A stretch of 64,000 nucleotides of DNA from Rapana venosa (taxonomy: Eukaryota; Mollusca; Gastropoda; Neogastropoda; Muricidae), in assembly GCA_028751875.1 (NCBI GenBank), contig CM054140.1:49824671-49888670 (forward strand), in the 5' to 3' direction. This document shows, in pieces, positions 43,300 through 54,360 of the stretch. The notes beneath the pieces are model-generated. The model was not told the origin of the DNA and ran no database searches. It saw only the letters and a program-made list of their open reading frames with translations. Numbering within the stretch: position 1 is the stretch's first letter; every line of letters begins with the position of its first letter. A program made the position numbers and the translations under genes.

Positions 43300-43470
43300 G
43301 ATGCCCCAAATCCTGTCTATATGATAGATTTGACTGTTCTGTCTGCCCCAAATCCTGTCTATATGATGGATATTGACTCTTCTGTCTGCTCCAAATCCTG
43401 TCTATATGATGGACTTTGACTCTTCTGTCTGCTCCAAATCCTGTCTATATGATGGACTTTGACTCTTTGA
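43300..43470. repeat. ~44-bp tandem repeat, about four copies
   Basis: The unit contains CCAAATCCTGTCTATATGAT followed by GGA(C)TTTGACTCTTCTGTCTG. The copies are close to identical apart from the first. Confidence 0.9.
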
Positions 43471-43893
43471 CTTTAGGTAGCTGTCTTGTTTCTTTCCAAA
43501 AAGAAAGGATTTGTATAGAAATGACATGAAATGATAAGCTTCCTGGAGTATGTACAAAACGTGGCAAATCTGCTCCCAAAAGGAAAAGAAAAAAGCAACT
43601 TTTATTTTCTGAAGTTTTGAGAAAATCTCATTTTTTCATATTTGGTTCAGAAACATATAATATGTATTATGCATTATGTATTATGTATTACATATATGTA
43701 TTATAAAATGTAGACATTGGAACAGGTTGATGTGGCAAATATGAAGAGGTCATGATTATGATGTTTTAATTATGATTTCATGAGAATGACATGAATATGA
43801 AGAAAGCATTCTATTCTATAATTTTGTGATTATGCTAATGATAATCATTCAATCTTTAAAGCTTTTGAATGTATGTTTTATCATCCAACTGAG

Positions 43894-43962
<69 letters not shown>

Positions 43963-44274
43963 TGTGTAACCAGATCTGCTAGCTTGCTTCATTGTCCGGC
44001 CATAAACATGTTGATGGGGACTTGTGTGAATATTGTTGTTATGCCTTGTTGTTTTTTGTAGGTGTTTTGGTTTTGGAAATATTTTGAATGATGTTGCCAA
44101 AAAGGTTTAACTTTTATTTGTAAAACGAAAATGTAAAACAGGGAAAAGTATCTGTGAAATAAGGCAGCATTTTTTCACAAAGCCTTTCAGTATCGGTTGA
44201 ATTTTATATCACATGGGTGACAACTATACTTCTGAGCATCATGGTTCATACCTCCTTTATTTTGCATGTTTTCA
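43471..44274. other. Unassigned DNA with a GT tract
   Basis: AT-rich with a (GT)n run at 43898-43958. Nothing coding recognised. Confidence 0.45.
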
Positions 44275-44505
44275 CACACATATTTATTATACAGACCCGT
44301 CAGTGCCTTAATTCCATATATATATGATATATGGATTTAAGGCATTGGTGGGGGCTGCGCTTTTAAGTTGACCCATAAGATTGTAAAAATTCCCACCCTT
44401 AATTCACAGGGCATCACAGCCAAGATTTGAACCCATGAGTTCATGGACCACACAAGAATGAAATCAAAAGCTCTCATCCACTCCGTTATAGCAACCCTTT
44501 AGACA
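44275..44505 (-). repeat. SINE family B, 5' part
   Basis: Plus-strand words CAGACCCGTCAGTGCCTTAA, AAGATTTGAACCCATGAG (the box B complement) and CTCTCATCCACTCCGTTATA show the head and first half. The tRNA-like region is diverged. Confidence 0.7.
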
Positions 44506-44731
44506 CCATCACACAGTGTCAGTGCCACACCTGAAGCTGTGTGACTTCATGTGGTAATGTGATTCAGCCGGACTAGGATTTTCCCTTGGCCATATCCTGC
44601 AATCAGGGCAGCTGTGTACCTTGTCGCCTGTCGTTGCCATGTGCTGCTGTTGTTGTTTGTTTGAGGGGTTTTTGTTGTTACATTGTTGTGGCTGTTGCCA
44701 TTTTGTTGTTGTTATTGTTTTGACATTATTC

Positions 44732-46313
44732 CAGGGTTCGTACAAATCTTAAAAAGCCCTAAAAGGCCCTGATTTTTGAAGATCCAAAAAAGGCCCCTAA
44801 AAAGCCCTAAAAATGAGACCTATGGCCCTGGAGGCCCTAAAAAGCCCTAAAAATGGGAACCATGAGTGAGAGTTTCAGATGAAATGTAGATTAAACAAAT
44901 ACACAAAATAAAACTTATGAGAAATGAAAGCAAGAAGGATGTCCAAAGATCGTATTATCACTGATAGAGCCTGTTGTCTGCTATTCATGTTGCGCCACCT
45001 GTTTTGCCAAGGGAGGTAATCATCAGTTATTTCTTACATGCCGAAAACTACCTACCCCTATGGTATGTCCGTAATTTGTTTGGAAAATGATGTTTAACTA
45101 TGAAACTGCAATCATGAGTCAAAATAATACCAGTTTTCTGTTTACTGCGCTACAGTCCTTCTCTACGAGATTTTTCAATTTTAGCACAGCTGCACTGTGA
45201 ATAGCAAGGCCTATTGTTTCTCCTGTGCGCAGTTTACAAAATGGCAGTCAGTGATACAGTCGTGTGTCAGAATGGGAATACAATAAAACCTGTAGCCAGA
45301 TCTATTCTTTATTTGAGGAGATTATCCCACAGATTTCCTGCAGAATGCATATAGAAATGAATCCAATTCATAAGGCAAGTCACAAATACCTGAATATTTA
45401 CAAATGTACAGGAAAAATACAAATGTTTGAATATTTTCCACCGCTCAATGTGGTTGATTTAGTTGACTTTAAAATTCACAGCTTATTCAGTTATTGGCCG
45501 ACTTATCTGAAGATTCTTGCTTTAAAAAACAACAACTTTGGGCAGAGGGTGTTGGCATCCTTTTCAAGCCAGTGTTAGGCCTTCCTCTCTGTCTGCATTG
45601 ACCATATGGGACTTGTACATGTATTCATAGTGAAGAGAACTTGCATCCAGCAGTCTCTCTCTGTGTGTCTTTCTCAGTTTCTGTCTCTGTCTTTTATGCA
45701 TGCATGCGTGTGCATGCACGCACGTGCGTGTGTGTGTGTGAATTCCTGCATGTACGCATGTGTGAGATTGAAATAAAGGAGCAGAATTTGGAAGAGGCAC
45801 AGTGACTGTGTGAGGGTATTGTTATTACCAGTTCTAGTACCGGGCAACCATCTGCATCTTTGGTAAGGCAAGGAGACTAGTTCACATCAGATGAAGTTTG
45901 AGGGATAGTGTCTTTTAAGTTCACTTTGCTAGCTGTTTGTGAAAAACATCTTGGAATCAGAGACACTTATTTCAGTTTTCACTTTACTTTGTATTTCAAG
46001 ACATGGACACTTCCATCACACCATGGATGTTTTACTGTGTGAGGATTTTAATTCATTGTATCTATGAGTGAAAGACATTTTATTCTAGAACTTCACTTGA
46101 ATTTGTGTCAATAATGAACATCCGTCATGCAGTTCTAGATGAGAAGACTTTGCTTACATGAATTTGAGATTGGTTTATCAAAGTAAATGTGTACAAAGGT
46201 TCATAACATACACTTTGATACCCTGCGGATAGGCCCTAAATTTGGAAATAATGGCCCCTAAAAAGCCCTAACAAGGCCCTAAATTTTTTCCCACCAAGTC
46301 TGTATGAACCCTG
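44732..46313. mobile_element. Candidate non-autonomous DNA transposon with inverted termini
   Basis: The left end CAGGGTTCGTACAAATCTT and the reverse complement of the right end, CAGGGTTCATACAGACTTGG, are inverted repeats. Both are followed inward by several AAGCCCTAAAA / GGCCCTAAA words (44752-44865 and 46228-46290). The 1.58 kb interior has a 104-codon open frame at 45264-45578 with no recognised motif. Flanking bases (TTATTC and TTAATTC) are only a weak match for a target duplication. CAGGG ends recall hAT-type elements; that assignment is tentative. Confidence 0.65.
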
Positions 46314-46384
46314 TTAATTCACATCTGTGTTTATCACATACATTCAGGTTGACACTTTTTCAAATGTTGATAACAGAACTACAT

Positions 46385-46605
46385 GACAGCCATGCCAAAC
46401 AGAGCCATGCCAGACAGAACCATGCTAAACAGAACCGTGCCAAGCAGAGCCATGCTAAACAGAACCATGCCAAACAGCCATGCCAGACAAAATCATGCTA
46501 AACAGAACCATACCAAACAGAGCCATGCCAGACAGAGCCATGCTAAACAGAACCATGCCAGACAGAGCCATGCCAGACAGAGCTATGCCAAACAGTTTTC
46601 GTCCT
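46385..46605. repeat. 15-bp tandem repeat
   Basis: About 14 copies of ATGCCAAACAGAGCC and ATGCCAGACAGAACC variants. The 15-bp period gives a HAKQN/HARQS-type peptide in one frame. Confidence 0.9.
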
Positions 46606-47514
46606 TCATGTTGTGTGATTGTAGTATGTGGTTTTTAGCGCTACAGCTATAGAATTCAGGCAACAGCAATCGAATGATTTCTTGCAAAGATACCCCTCTT
46701 CTTCATTACCATACTCTTCTCTTAAAAATGAGACTTGCTTGCTCAAGATTCCCAAGTGTAACTTACTGCTGTTGAGAATTATCAGAAGACTGTACTTTTT
46801 TTTTTTTAATGGCATCATACATTAATTGTGTTTTTTGGGGGTTGTCTGTTTGTTTGTTTGTTCATTCATGTTTGTTTGTCCGTTCATGATGTCTTGCAGG
46901 TGTGAAAGTGAGAAGGGAGTTAACTGTTTTAAAAAATTAATGTTTTGATGTATTGTTTCCCTTCATTGTGGAAACCATTAAAATATTGGTTTTATTATTT
47001 GATCTCCGAAGTATATTGGCGTGCTCACATAAAGAGGATTGTTTGCATTGGCAGCTTTTTTCAAGCCGTTATTTGTTTCAAAGCCCACATCCTGACCTGC
47101 TCCCCATGCTTTGAACTGTGAATTCTGAATTTTCAGAGAGGATGAAACAAAGGAAGAGTTGAGAAACTTTCGATACTTAGGCATCAAGTGTGTGTGTGTG
47201 TAATTGCCCTTCATGGGATACTTTAAAGCATTGTTGACTTGACTTGTGTAAATATAAGAAAGCAAGAAAGATGGAGTCTAACTGTAAACGACAGATTACA
47301 TGAAGTTTTGTTTTCAGAACCGTTGTGCATTGAACAAAGTTATCATAATGCTTTTGAATTTTCTTTTCAGAATACAAATCTTGGCAAATAGAAATATCAT
47401 GTAAGTCTCATGCAAGCTGACCTGACTTACATCGTTTTTCCAGGTTGCTAGAATTGTGTGAGTTTCGTGAAGTGCTTGTTCTCAAGTTGTGTGTGTGTAT
47501 GTTTAATTTATTTA
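46606..47514. other. Unassigned DNA
   Basis: AT-rich; nothing recognised apart from a T/A run at 46798-46808 and GTTT repeats at 46845-46880. Confidence 0.4.
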
Positions 47515-47690
47515 CTTCATTCTTTTATTTTGAGGATAAATGAATAAGTGCTCATGTGTTTTCTTTACATCCAGTCCCTGTGTGTATGCGGTTTTGTAAA
47601 TTTAATCATCCATTCCCACCAGCACACAGTGGCCTATTCTTCCAGAAAGTGAAACAGGTTTTAACATTTGCCCAAGATGTGTATGTGTGT
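47515..47690 (-). repeat. SINE family A, truncated
   Basis: Plus-strand landmarks are TTTTATTTTGAGGATAAATG, TTTACATCCAGTCCCTGTGT, CACCAGCACACAGTGGCCTA and TTTTAACATTTGCCCAAGAT. The head is missing, and GT/GC-rich sequence follows. Confidence 0.8.
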
Positions 47691-49145
47691 GTGCATGCGT
47701 GCGTGCGCACGCGCATGTATGTGTACCTGTGCGTGTGCATGCTTGTGTACATTCCTTTTCTGATGGGTGCAATCAATCAGGGTTTGATACGTTACTTAAG
47801 ATTTGATATATCATGTTGACAACTTGTGAGGAGATGTAAACTAAGAATAAACTTAATCCGGTTTTTGAAGACAGAATTTGTATTAGGACTGTTGTACGTA
47901 TTTGCATCTATGTGTGTGTCTCTATGTGTGTGTGAGGTTGTGTTGTTGATAACTCTCTCTCTCTCTCTTTCACACACACACACACAAATCGGTAGCCAAT
48001 GGAGCAAAATAGGTGCACATAGAGAAACTAGCAAAGAAAAGGACAGACAGAACTAGGGGACACGAGAACTTCTTACCACAGAATTAATGAGCCAAAAACC
48101 ATATTGTGATTGAACAAATATTTTATTCACATTTGAATTTATTTTAAAGCGCTGATTCATATTTACATTGGTATATTATACAAAATAGAAAAGCACAAAA
48201 TTGAAAATAATGGAACATATCAAATTGAACTGTCATTCATCTAAGCATCTGATATTCCTAGATTAAAAATTGCAATAAATATCATCCCTCAACTTCATGA
48301 TACCCTCTTTTAGACAAAGGGAGCTTTGCCTGTAGTTTTCATGCAAATATACGATGCTGAAGAAACAGTGTTAGAAGATTGGTGCTCACCCAGGAATAGA
48401 AATATTCAACTAAATTTTTAAAGCATACTCACAAGTTAATTAATAAAGAAATTAGAACATTAATTTTATGGTTTGATTTTTTTTTTGGGGGGGGTGGTGG
48501 AGGGTGATATAGACAAAATATGTGGATGCTTATAATTTATACCAGGGAAATGAATAAGCTTTTCTCTGCTGCTAATGTTGCTTAGAAACACATTTAATCT
48601 TCAGCACAGTCAGGCATGTGTACACCTTCCAAAAAAATGTCATACATATGGAGATATGCAGGAGGCGTACATGCATGCACACACACACACACACACATGC
48701 AAGCATGCATGCACACGCACGCGCACACACAGTGTAACATGACGTTTTTCATTTAAATGGTTAACCATTTCAAGTTCGGAAAATGAACAACAGAGGGAAA
48801 GAAAATCAATTGTCCAACTCCATTCTCTCACCGGCAACAAACAGAATACGAAGAGGAATCATCAGTGTCACTGACACAAGCCTCAGCAAGAAATGATTCT
48901 GCTGATTTTGTTTTGCTACAGATGAAAAAAACAACCTTCATGATAAGAGGAAATACAGAAAAGAGTTGACATTGGCAAATTAGATTGTTTTCTTTTTCCC
49001 TCTCTGATGGCACTAGTGGAAGAAGCCAGCGCTGGCCTCATGAGCTAACCATGATCCCAGGGCACAGGTTCAGGCCATTGTTGAGCAGTCCATTCCAGGC
49101 TGTTGTTTTTTCCAGGAGTCAGCATAACTGCCTACTCCATTCCTC
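47691..49145. other. Unassigned DNA
   Basis: Contains short (GT)n, (CT)n and (CA)n runs (47690-47745, 47955-47985, 48680-48730). No gene recognised. Confidence 0.4.
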
Positions 49146-49575
49146 TGGAAGTCTTTCAGATGAGACTATATATTTTTATTTTTTTAATTTCAAGGATAAT
49201 GGAATAAGCACTCTTGCTTTTTTTTACATCCAGTCCCCATGACTGGATGTAAAAAAAAGCACGAGTGCTTATTCCATTATCCTTGAAATTAAAAAATTAA
49301 AAATATGCAGTGTATGCAGTTTTGTAATTTTTCTTGTCTGTCCCTACCGGCACAGAATTGCCTACTCTTTCGAAAAGTGGATCAAGTTTTAACATGTGCG
49401 CAAGATGTTCTGTGTGCATTCACACACTGATTCTTGGTTTATAGAATCATCCAAAGGACTTTGGGGGGAGTGGAGTTGGCACTGATGTTAACTCCAGGAA
49501 AAATATCCCCCTGAAAGGGATTCAAACTCAAGTCAGCAGATCACGAGCGCTACGCTCTAACCAACTAATAAACGA
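49146..49575 (-). repeat. Composite SINE-A insertion with fold-back tail
   Basis: A plus-oriented body scrap (TCTTTCAGATGAGACTATA, 49152-49170) runs into a minus-oriented tail (49171-49235). That tail is immediately inverted (49241-49305), and then a minus-oriented body continues from CAGTTTTGTAATTTTTC to the head complement near 49560. This cannot be one simple insertion. Confidence 0.8.
49171..49305. repeat. Near-perfect 65-bp inverted repeat, 5-base loop
   Basis: Left arm 49171-49235 and right arm 49241-49305 are reverse complements with two or three differences; the spacer is CCCAT. Both arms are SINE-A tails. A transcript would form a strong hairpin. Confidence 0.92.
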
Positions 49576-50714
49576 AAGACCCATGTGCAAACACACGCAC
49601 GACATCCTGGACACGCGCTAAACCCCATAATTATATCTTGTATAAAAGCTAGGGCCAGATATGGCCGACACAAACACACCCAGCAACTCCTTACAGAACC
49701 ACGCGAGGGGCCAGCCAGGACATGTCAAGAAATACACATTTCACAGTTTACAATTCTTAGGGGACAAAACGTCATGCAAAGCCTTTGATCATTAACAATT
49801 GGCAGCTCAAAAGCCAGGTAGTCTGGAATGTTCTGGAAATGTTAGTGTTGTTATGTAAGCGTCATAGAGAATGCTTTGACAATGTCAATAAACAACAGTC
49901 AACCAAATAATTAATCCTTTGTTCGCCTCGAGTGAAATAGATTAAATGAGGTGTGTTTTTCTGGCTATGACTTTTTTAAACAAAATTACGATTACGATTA
50001 TGATCCTAAAGTTGAATTTTGTTCAAGACATCTGACTCTGCAACTACTCATCTTTGCCCTTCTCACTTTCCAGGACCTTTTTCCTTGTATTTAGGCATAT
50101 TTTGTTGTTGTTGTTGTTGTTGGTTACTTTGTATCATGCTTTCTACTAAGTACGTTGTATCTATGAAGTATTTATGTGGAAGCATGTACCATAATGTCTA
50201 CCAAATATAAAAGGTAAACGCTTGTAAATGTTTCATTCGGTAGCATGTTAATACACTCTTAGCAAGATTCAGCATTATATAAATTATAATATTAACCTGA
50301 ATCAACAGCCTCCTTTTATTTTATCAGTGATCTAATTGGCTTATCTTCTTCACAAAATAAGATTTTTTGACGAACTCATAACAATGATCCTAATCAACCC
50401 TGTCTTTTGACCTTGAATAACGAAAGAGATAAATGACTGAACTGACCCTGTTAATTAAGTGCAATGTGAACATATGAAATAAAAGACCCTTGATTTTAAC
50501 CCTTATTCTGAAAAGCCAAGTCACCAAACAAACATTATTCAATTTGTCAAACCCAAATGAATCATGCATATTCTACAGACTGAAAAACATTCCAATCACT
50601 TTACTTCACGTGTGATCCATCTCAAAATCACACCTCGATTTTGACAGCTCCTCATATGCAAGAGCACATAAACTTTGCATTACATTGTAGTGTATTGTAT
50701 TGCATAGCATTATA
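49576..50714. other. Unassigned DNA
   Basis: Mostly AT-rich. A weak element F-like tail (AAGATTCAGCATTATATAAA) lies at 50262-50290. No gene recognised. Confidence 0.4.
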
Positions 50715-50960
50715 TTGAATTGGATTGTCAAGGTAGATTTCTCTGCATGAAATCTGGGCTGCTCTTAACAGGGAAAGCGAGTCGCTATCAATGCAGCACC
50801 ACCCATGTCTGCATGTTAATATTTGTCTCAGTACATAATAGCTTTTTTTTGGGGGGTACAAAATTTTACCAAGGACAACATTCTTGTTGCCTGGGTTCTT
50901 TTACATGCGCTAGATGTATGTCCATCGTCTTATCATGCAGAGTACCACACACAGTCTACA
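50715..50960 (-). repeat. SINE family C, decayed
   Basis: TTTCTCTGCATGAAATCTGG, GCAGCACCACCCATGTCTG, AATTTTACCAAGGACAACA and TTCTTGTTGCCTGGGTTCTT parallel 10300-10480, with many substitutions. The head is lost. Confidence 0.65.
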
Positions 50961-51599
50961 GGATAGAGGGAAAAGTTCAATTTCAAAGAATCACACTTGT
51001 GCTCTCACTTTCTGTATGGCTGCATTACCACCAAACCATAATTATGTTTATTTCAAAACTGAAGAATTCAAAGAAGTCATTTGAACATCCCTTCCATATT
51101 TCTTCAAGATGCTCAAGTCCTTTGGCTTACAATTTTTCATTTTAATTGTGTTTGTCTTTTTCCCCCATAACTTTTCAATAAATAGACAGTCACAAGCATT
51201 GTCTTTACTTTAAATCATAAAATAATGATCGTGTCAAAGGTGTTCGCATATACGTTATCATGCTCCTTCTTTTCTCACGGTTGTTTTCACATTACCCATC
51301 ATTTGCGGCATCATTATTTCAATATTTACATATATTTCTGTAAGTCCCCATCAATATACATACAACTATGTACTTCCATCATTTTTCAGGAAACATTTTG
51401 GCAAGCATACATGCGCACAGTCACACTTATAATCACATTCTTAAGTTCCTAAGAAAATTAAATGACAGTAATATAAAAACCCCAAAATCTGACAAGTGAA
51501 TGGCAAGATGAACACTCTTTTCAATTCAAGGCTGGAGACAAGGAACAGCAGTGGCTCACCCCATGGTACAACCCTGCCTTCTAGTTCCCTTCAACAGAA
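50961..51599. other. Unassigned DNA
   Basis: AT-rich; nothing recognised. Confidence 0.4.
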
Positions 51600-52055
51600 A
51601 TGGCAGCTTTTAACTAGCCTCAGGAAGCGAGGTACTACACCACAGAACAAGCCTGCTGTACCATTTTGGATAATTATAAGAATTATGTTGGTGATATTTT
51701 TGTTCTTATTGTTGTTGTTATGCATTCTCCAGTTTAACACTGGGAGTCACCCAGAACATGAACTCTGATCCACTCATTCATCATACCTTGGAATCTCTGT
51801 GAGACCGTAAGTACACACTGGAAGAGAAGTTTGCATACAGGGTTGTTCTCAAGAACCTTGTCTAATAGGCAGCCATACTCTGGCTTCTCAATTTTTTTTG
51901 CCTTTAAAGAAGAGAGCTAGTTGTTATGCTAAGAACTTGTCATGGCTGATGACAACATCTTAAAGCATAACAACATTCTATGCTTTGGCACCTAGTCTAC
52001 ATCAATAGCTGACAAAGCCTTTGGCCTGAGCCAAATATGAGTTCCAAGGACACAC
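51600..52055 (+). repeat. Dispersed repeat D, copy 2
   Basis: Words matching copy 1 are GTACACACTGGAAGAGAAGT, AATAGGCAGCCATACTC, TTGCCTTTAAAGAAGAGAG, GTCATGGCTGATGA and TACATCAATAGCTGACAAAG. Upstream, GGAAGCGAGGTACTACACCA and AACAAGCCTGCTGTACCATT resemble the 3' end of a LINE-type element. Confidence 0.65.
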
Positions 52056-52550
52056 ACACACGCACGCACGCATGCACACGCATGCGCACACACACACGCG
52101 CACACACACACACGCGCACACACACACTGACATCTTCAATAGTGTCAAAACATTACAATTCACCATGAACACTTTCCCCACACAGAATTGACCGGTCAGT
52201 GAAAGACACGGCAAATGCTGGAATCAGTCCTGTCTGCACACACGACACACTCTCCCTCCCCCAGCCCCACCCTCCTCCAATCTTTGCACACACAGACCAC
52301 TTTCAAAGTTTAACATATGAATGAGAGTCCCCCATGTTGCACCCCTGCCAATCCAGTGTTACGGAGTTAATCAACCAGACACAGCCTCCAACAGAGTCTT
52401 AGAGCTAGTTTCACCAACTACTCATTCCATCTTCAAACCTTTTTTTCAACCAGTTTGAGTGAAGAAGTGAAACTAGGCTAAGATTCTCTTTAGTTAGTGT
52501 ATGCGACTTGTTTTTATGACTGTTTCATTAATGAACAAAACCTACATGAT
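52056..52550. other. Unassigned DNA downstream of RNF220
   Basis: A CA/GCAC microsatellite (52056-52128), then unassigned sequence. Confidence 0.45.
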
Positions 52551-52556
52551 TTTATT
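52551..52556 (-). terminator. Candidate polyadenylation signal of RNF220
   Basis: TTTATT on the plus strand reads AATAAA on the minus strand, 213 bases past the stop codon of the last RNF220 exon. The position is plausible for a short 3' UTR; nothing else supports it. Confidence 0.4.
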
Positions 52557-52769
52557 TAGTAAATTTGTAAAGTTTAATCTTCATCAATAACTGTTAAACT
52601 TTAAACACATCCCCAAATTCAAGAACCTCCCAAGCTTGCAAATGCATGACCAAAATGCACGTAATAAAAGAAAGACATAATATTCTTCACTCCAACGCTC
52701 TTTCTCCAAGCATGCACAGAACAGCATCACTCTCTGAGCTCAAAGAGACAGTCAGCTGTTCAGGGGCAG

Positions 52770-52916
52770 TCAGAGGAAGATGCGTCGGAGGTCGGAGGGC
52801 GATGTGATGGTGTTGCACTGGGGACACAGCTTCTTCATTCCCAGGGTATGGAACCAGCACTTCTCGCACAGCACGTGCCAGCACCGAATCGACACCAGTG
52901 GTTTCTCGTAGGACTT
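52770..52916 (-). CDS. RNF220: RNF220 last exon: RING second half and C-terminus
   Basis: Begins KSYEKPLVSIRCWHVLCEKC and continues through WFHTLGMKKLCPQC to DLRRIFL and TGA (52770-52772). It supplies C-x-H-x2-C-x2-C-x10-C-x2-C of the C3HC4 RING; the first C-x2-C comes from the exon at 54024. All zinc ligands are present, and Trp follows the fourth Cys as in RNF220. Acceptor TTGACAG (minus strand), phase 0. A second frame across the same bases is open for 87 codons but has no motif. Confidence 0.97.
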   Translation of the reverse strand, partial: KSYEKPLVSIRCWHVLCEKCWFHTLGMKKLCPQCNTITSPSDLRRIFL

Positions 52917-53276
52917 CTGTCAACAGGCCAATGTTTACACTAGTGAGCAATTTGGCCTTCTGAAAATGGACAACAGCTCAAACTGGTATGCTAGTTAACA
53001 CTTCATTAAAAGAAAAGTTTTTGTGGCTTTATGATGTTTTTCAAGAACCAAAACAAATGTTAATCAACCCCAAAAAACCACCATCTTTGGAAAAATGAAT
53101 TTCAGCATTCATGTGGCCATTCTCATCAGCTGGTGAACCTATCACAGTGTCATTAAAGCCATCTGTCGTTATATGTTGCATTTTAGCAATGATACACTGC
53201 ACCACATCACACCACACTTTACCATACACAAACACACACACAAACGCACACCATACCACACACACCACACACACAC

Positions 53277-53340
53277 AGTGGTTTTTCATAAGACTTCTGT
53301 CAACAAGTAAATGTTTACACTAGTGAGCAATTTGGCAACT
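53277..53340 (-). pseudogene. Partial copy of the last RNF220 exon and its acceptor
   Basis: The minus strand reads the same intron end (TAAACATTTACTTGTTGACA, then G) as the real exon, followed by codons for KSYEKPL. It then breaks into a GT repeat. Intron similarity extends to about 53338, matching 52897-52960. The exon copy is truncated and cannot encode a RING. Confidence 0.85.
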
Positions 53341-53404
53341 CTCTCTTTCTTTTTCTCTCTCTTTCTTTCTCTCTCTCTTTCTTTCTCTCTCTCTCTCTCT
53401 CATT

Positions 53405-53460
53405 CTTACTGTGCATATCAGGCGTTGCTGTTTGTCTTCACTAGCATTGTCGCTTACTGG
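53405..53460 (-). pseudogene. Partial copy of the penultimate RNF220 exon and its donor
   Basis: The minus strand reads SDNASEDKQQRLICT and then GTAAG, against SDSASEDKQQCLICT in the real exon at 54024-54070. The first zinc-ligand Cys has become Arg. The copy is cut at 53460, exactly where the SINE at 53461 starts. Confidence 0.88.
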
Positions 53461-53800
53461 AGGACGGGATAGCCTAGTGGTTAGAACATTGCGCTGGCAA
53501 TCTGATGACCCAGGTTCGATTCCCGTTAAAGGGGATATTTTCCCCTGGAGTTAACATCAGTGCAGACTCCTCTCTCCCCAAAAGTCTTTCGGATGAGACT
53601 ATAAACCGAGGGTCCATGTGTGAACGCACGCAGAACATCTTGTGCACAGGTTAAATCCTGTTCCACTTTTCAAAAGAGTAGGACATTGTGGGCCAGTGGG
53701 AACAGATGACAGAATTTACAAAACAGCATACACACGGGGACTGGATGCATAAAAGCACACACGTGCTTCTTCCATTATCCTTGATATAAAAGAATTATAT
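53461..53800 (+). repeat. SINE family A, reference full-length copy
   Basis: The tRNA-like head GGACGGGATAGCCTAGTGG (box A) is followed by CCCAGGTTCGATTCCCG (box B). The body then runs TTAACATCAGTGCAGACTC, GATGAGACTATAAACCGAG, CGCAGAACATCTTGTGCAC and GGGAACAGATGACAGAATTT, then the tail GGGGACTGGATGCATAAAAG, CTTCTTCCATTATCC and an A-rich end. About 18 related pieces lie in this window. It is not a tRNA gene: it continues for about 270 bp and recurs in many places. Confidence 0.9.
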
Positions 53801-54023
53801 ATAAAAATTAAAAAAATAAAAACACACACACAGAGAAAGCATTTAAAACCATCCCAATTTCGTCACTGTCTGTCTGTCTCCATTTCAAACATACACACAC
53901 ACACACTCACTCTCTCTCTTTCTTCTCTCTCTCTCTCTCTTCTTTCTTCTCTCTCTCTCTCTTTCTTTCTCTCTCTCACTCTCTTTCTTTCTTACTTTCT
54001 CTCTCTCTCTCTCTCTTTCTTAC

Positions 54024-54135
54024 CGTGCATATCAAGCACTGCTGTTTGTCTTCACTAGCGCTGTCACTTAGTTCTTTCACTCTGGCGGCCAGGGCGGCAG
54101 CTACGGCTCCTTGTGTCAGACTTGTGGCCGACTCA
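54024..54135 (-). CDS. RNF220: RNF220 exon with start of RING
   Basis: Encodes ESATSLTQGAVAAALAARVK then ELSDSASEDKQQCLICT. The Ala-rich helix (AVAAALAARVKEL) is a likely coiled-coil or helical segment before the RING, as in the family. CLIC gives the first two zinc ligands. Acceptor TTTTGCAG, donor ACG|GTAAG, entering with 1 nt (completing AG+T) and leaving phase 0. Confidence 0.95.
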
Positions 54136-54327
54136 CTGCAAAACAAAGGTCATGTCTGATCCCCGCAGCCTTCACCCTGCTTCCAGGCCTGACATACCCC
54201 TTCTCCTCTTCAACAAACTGCCAATCTGTGTTCTGAAGGAATGACAAAAATTATGAAAAGATGGACATGTTTTTTTTAGTTTTTGGTTACAATGACTTTG
54301 ACATTTGATGTGTTCCTCAAACTATGT

Positions 54328-54360
<33 letters not shown>

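Larger units (their letters stand above)
52917..54023. other. RNF220 last intron
   Basis: Contains a degenerate copy of the last exon's start (53277-53300), a CT tract, a degenerate copy of the penultimate exon's end (53405-53460), a complete SINE-A (53461-53800) and more CT tracts (53900-54018). Confidence 0.85.

Noticed and set aside
45264..45578. 104-codon frame in the interior of the candidate DNA transposon
   Set aside because: No transposase motif or other domain recognised. Kept only as part of the element description.
51496..51768. 90-codon frame with a hydrophobic stretch (a possible small membrane protein)
   Set aside because: The second half lies in dispersed repeat D, whose other copy (37980-38455) is not open. 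The hydrophobic part comes from ATT/GTT repeats.
52687..52950. 87-codon minus-strand open frame over the RING exon
   Set aside because: Wrong frame. The RING cysteines and the RNF220 C-terminus appear only in the frame given for 52770-52916.
53461..53532. Possible tRNA gene (box A and box B matches)
   Set aside because: The same head recurs in several copies joined to the same ~270-bp body and tail, which marks a tRNA-derived SINE. The acceptor and anticodon stems do not fold convincingly by eye.
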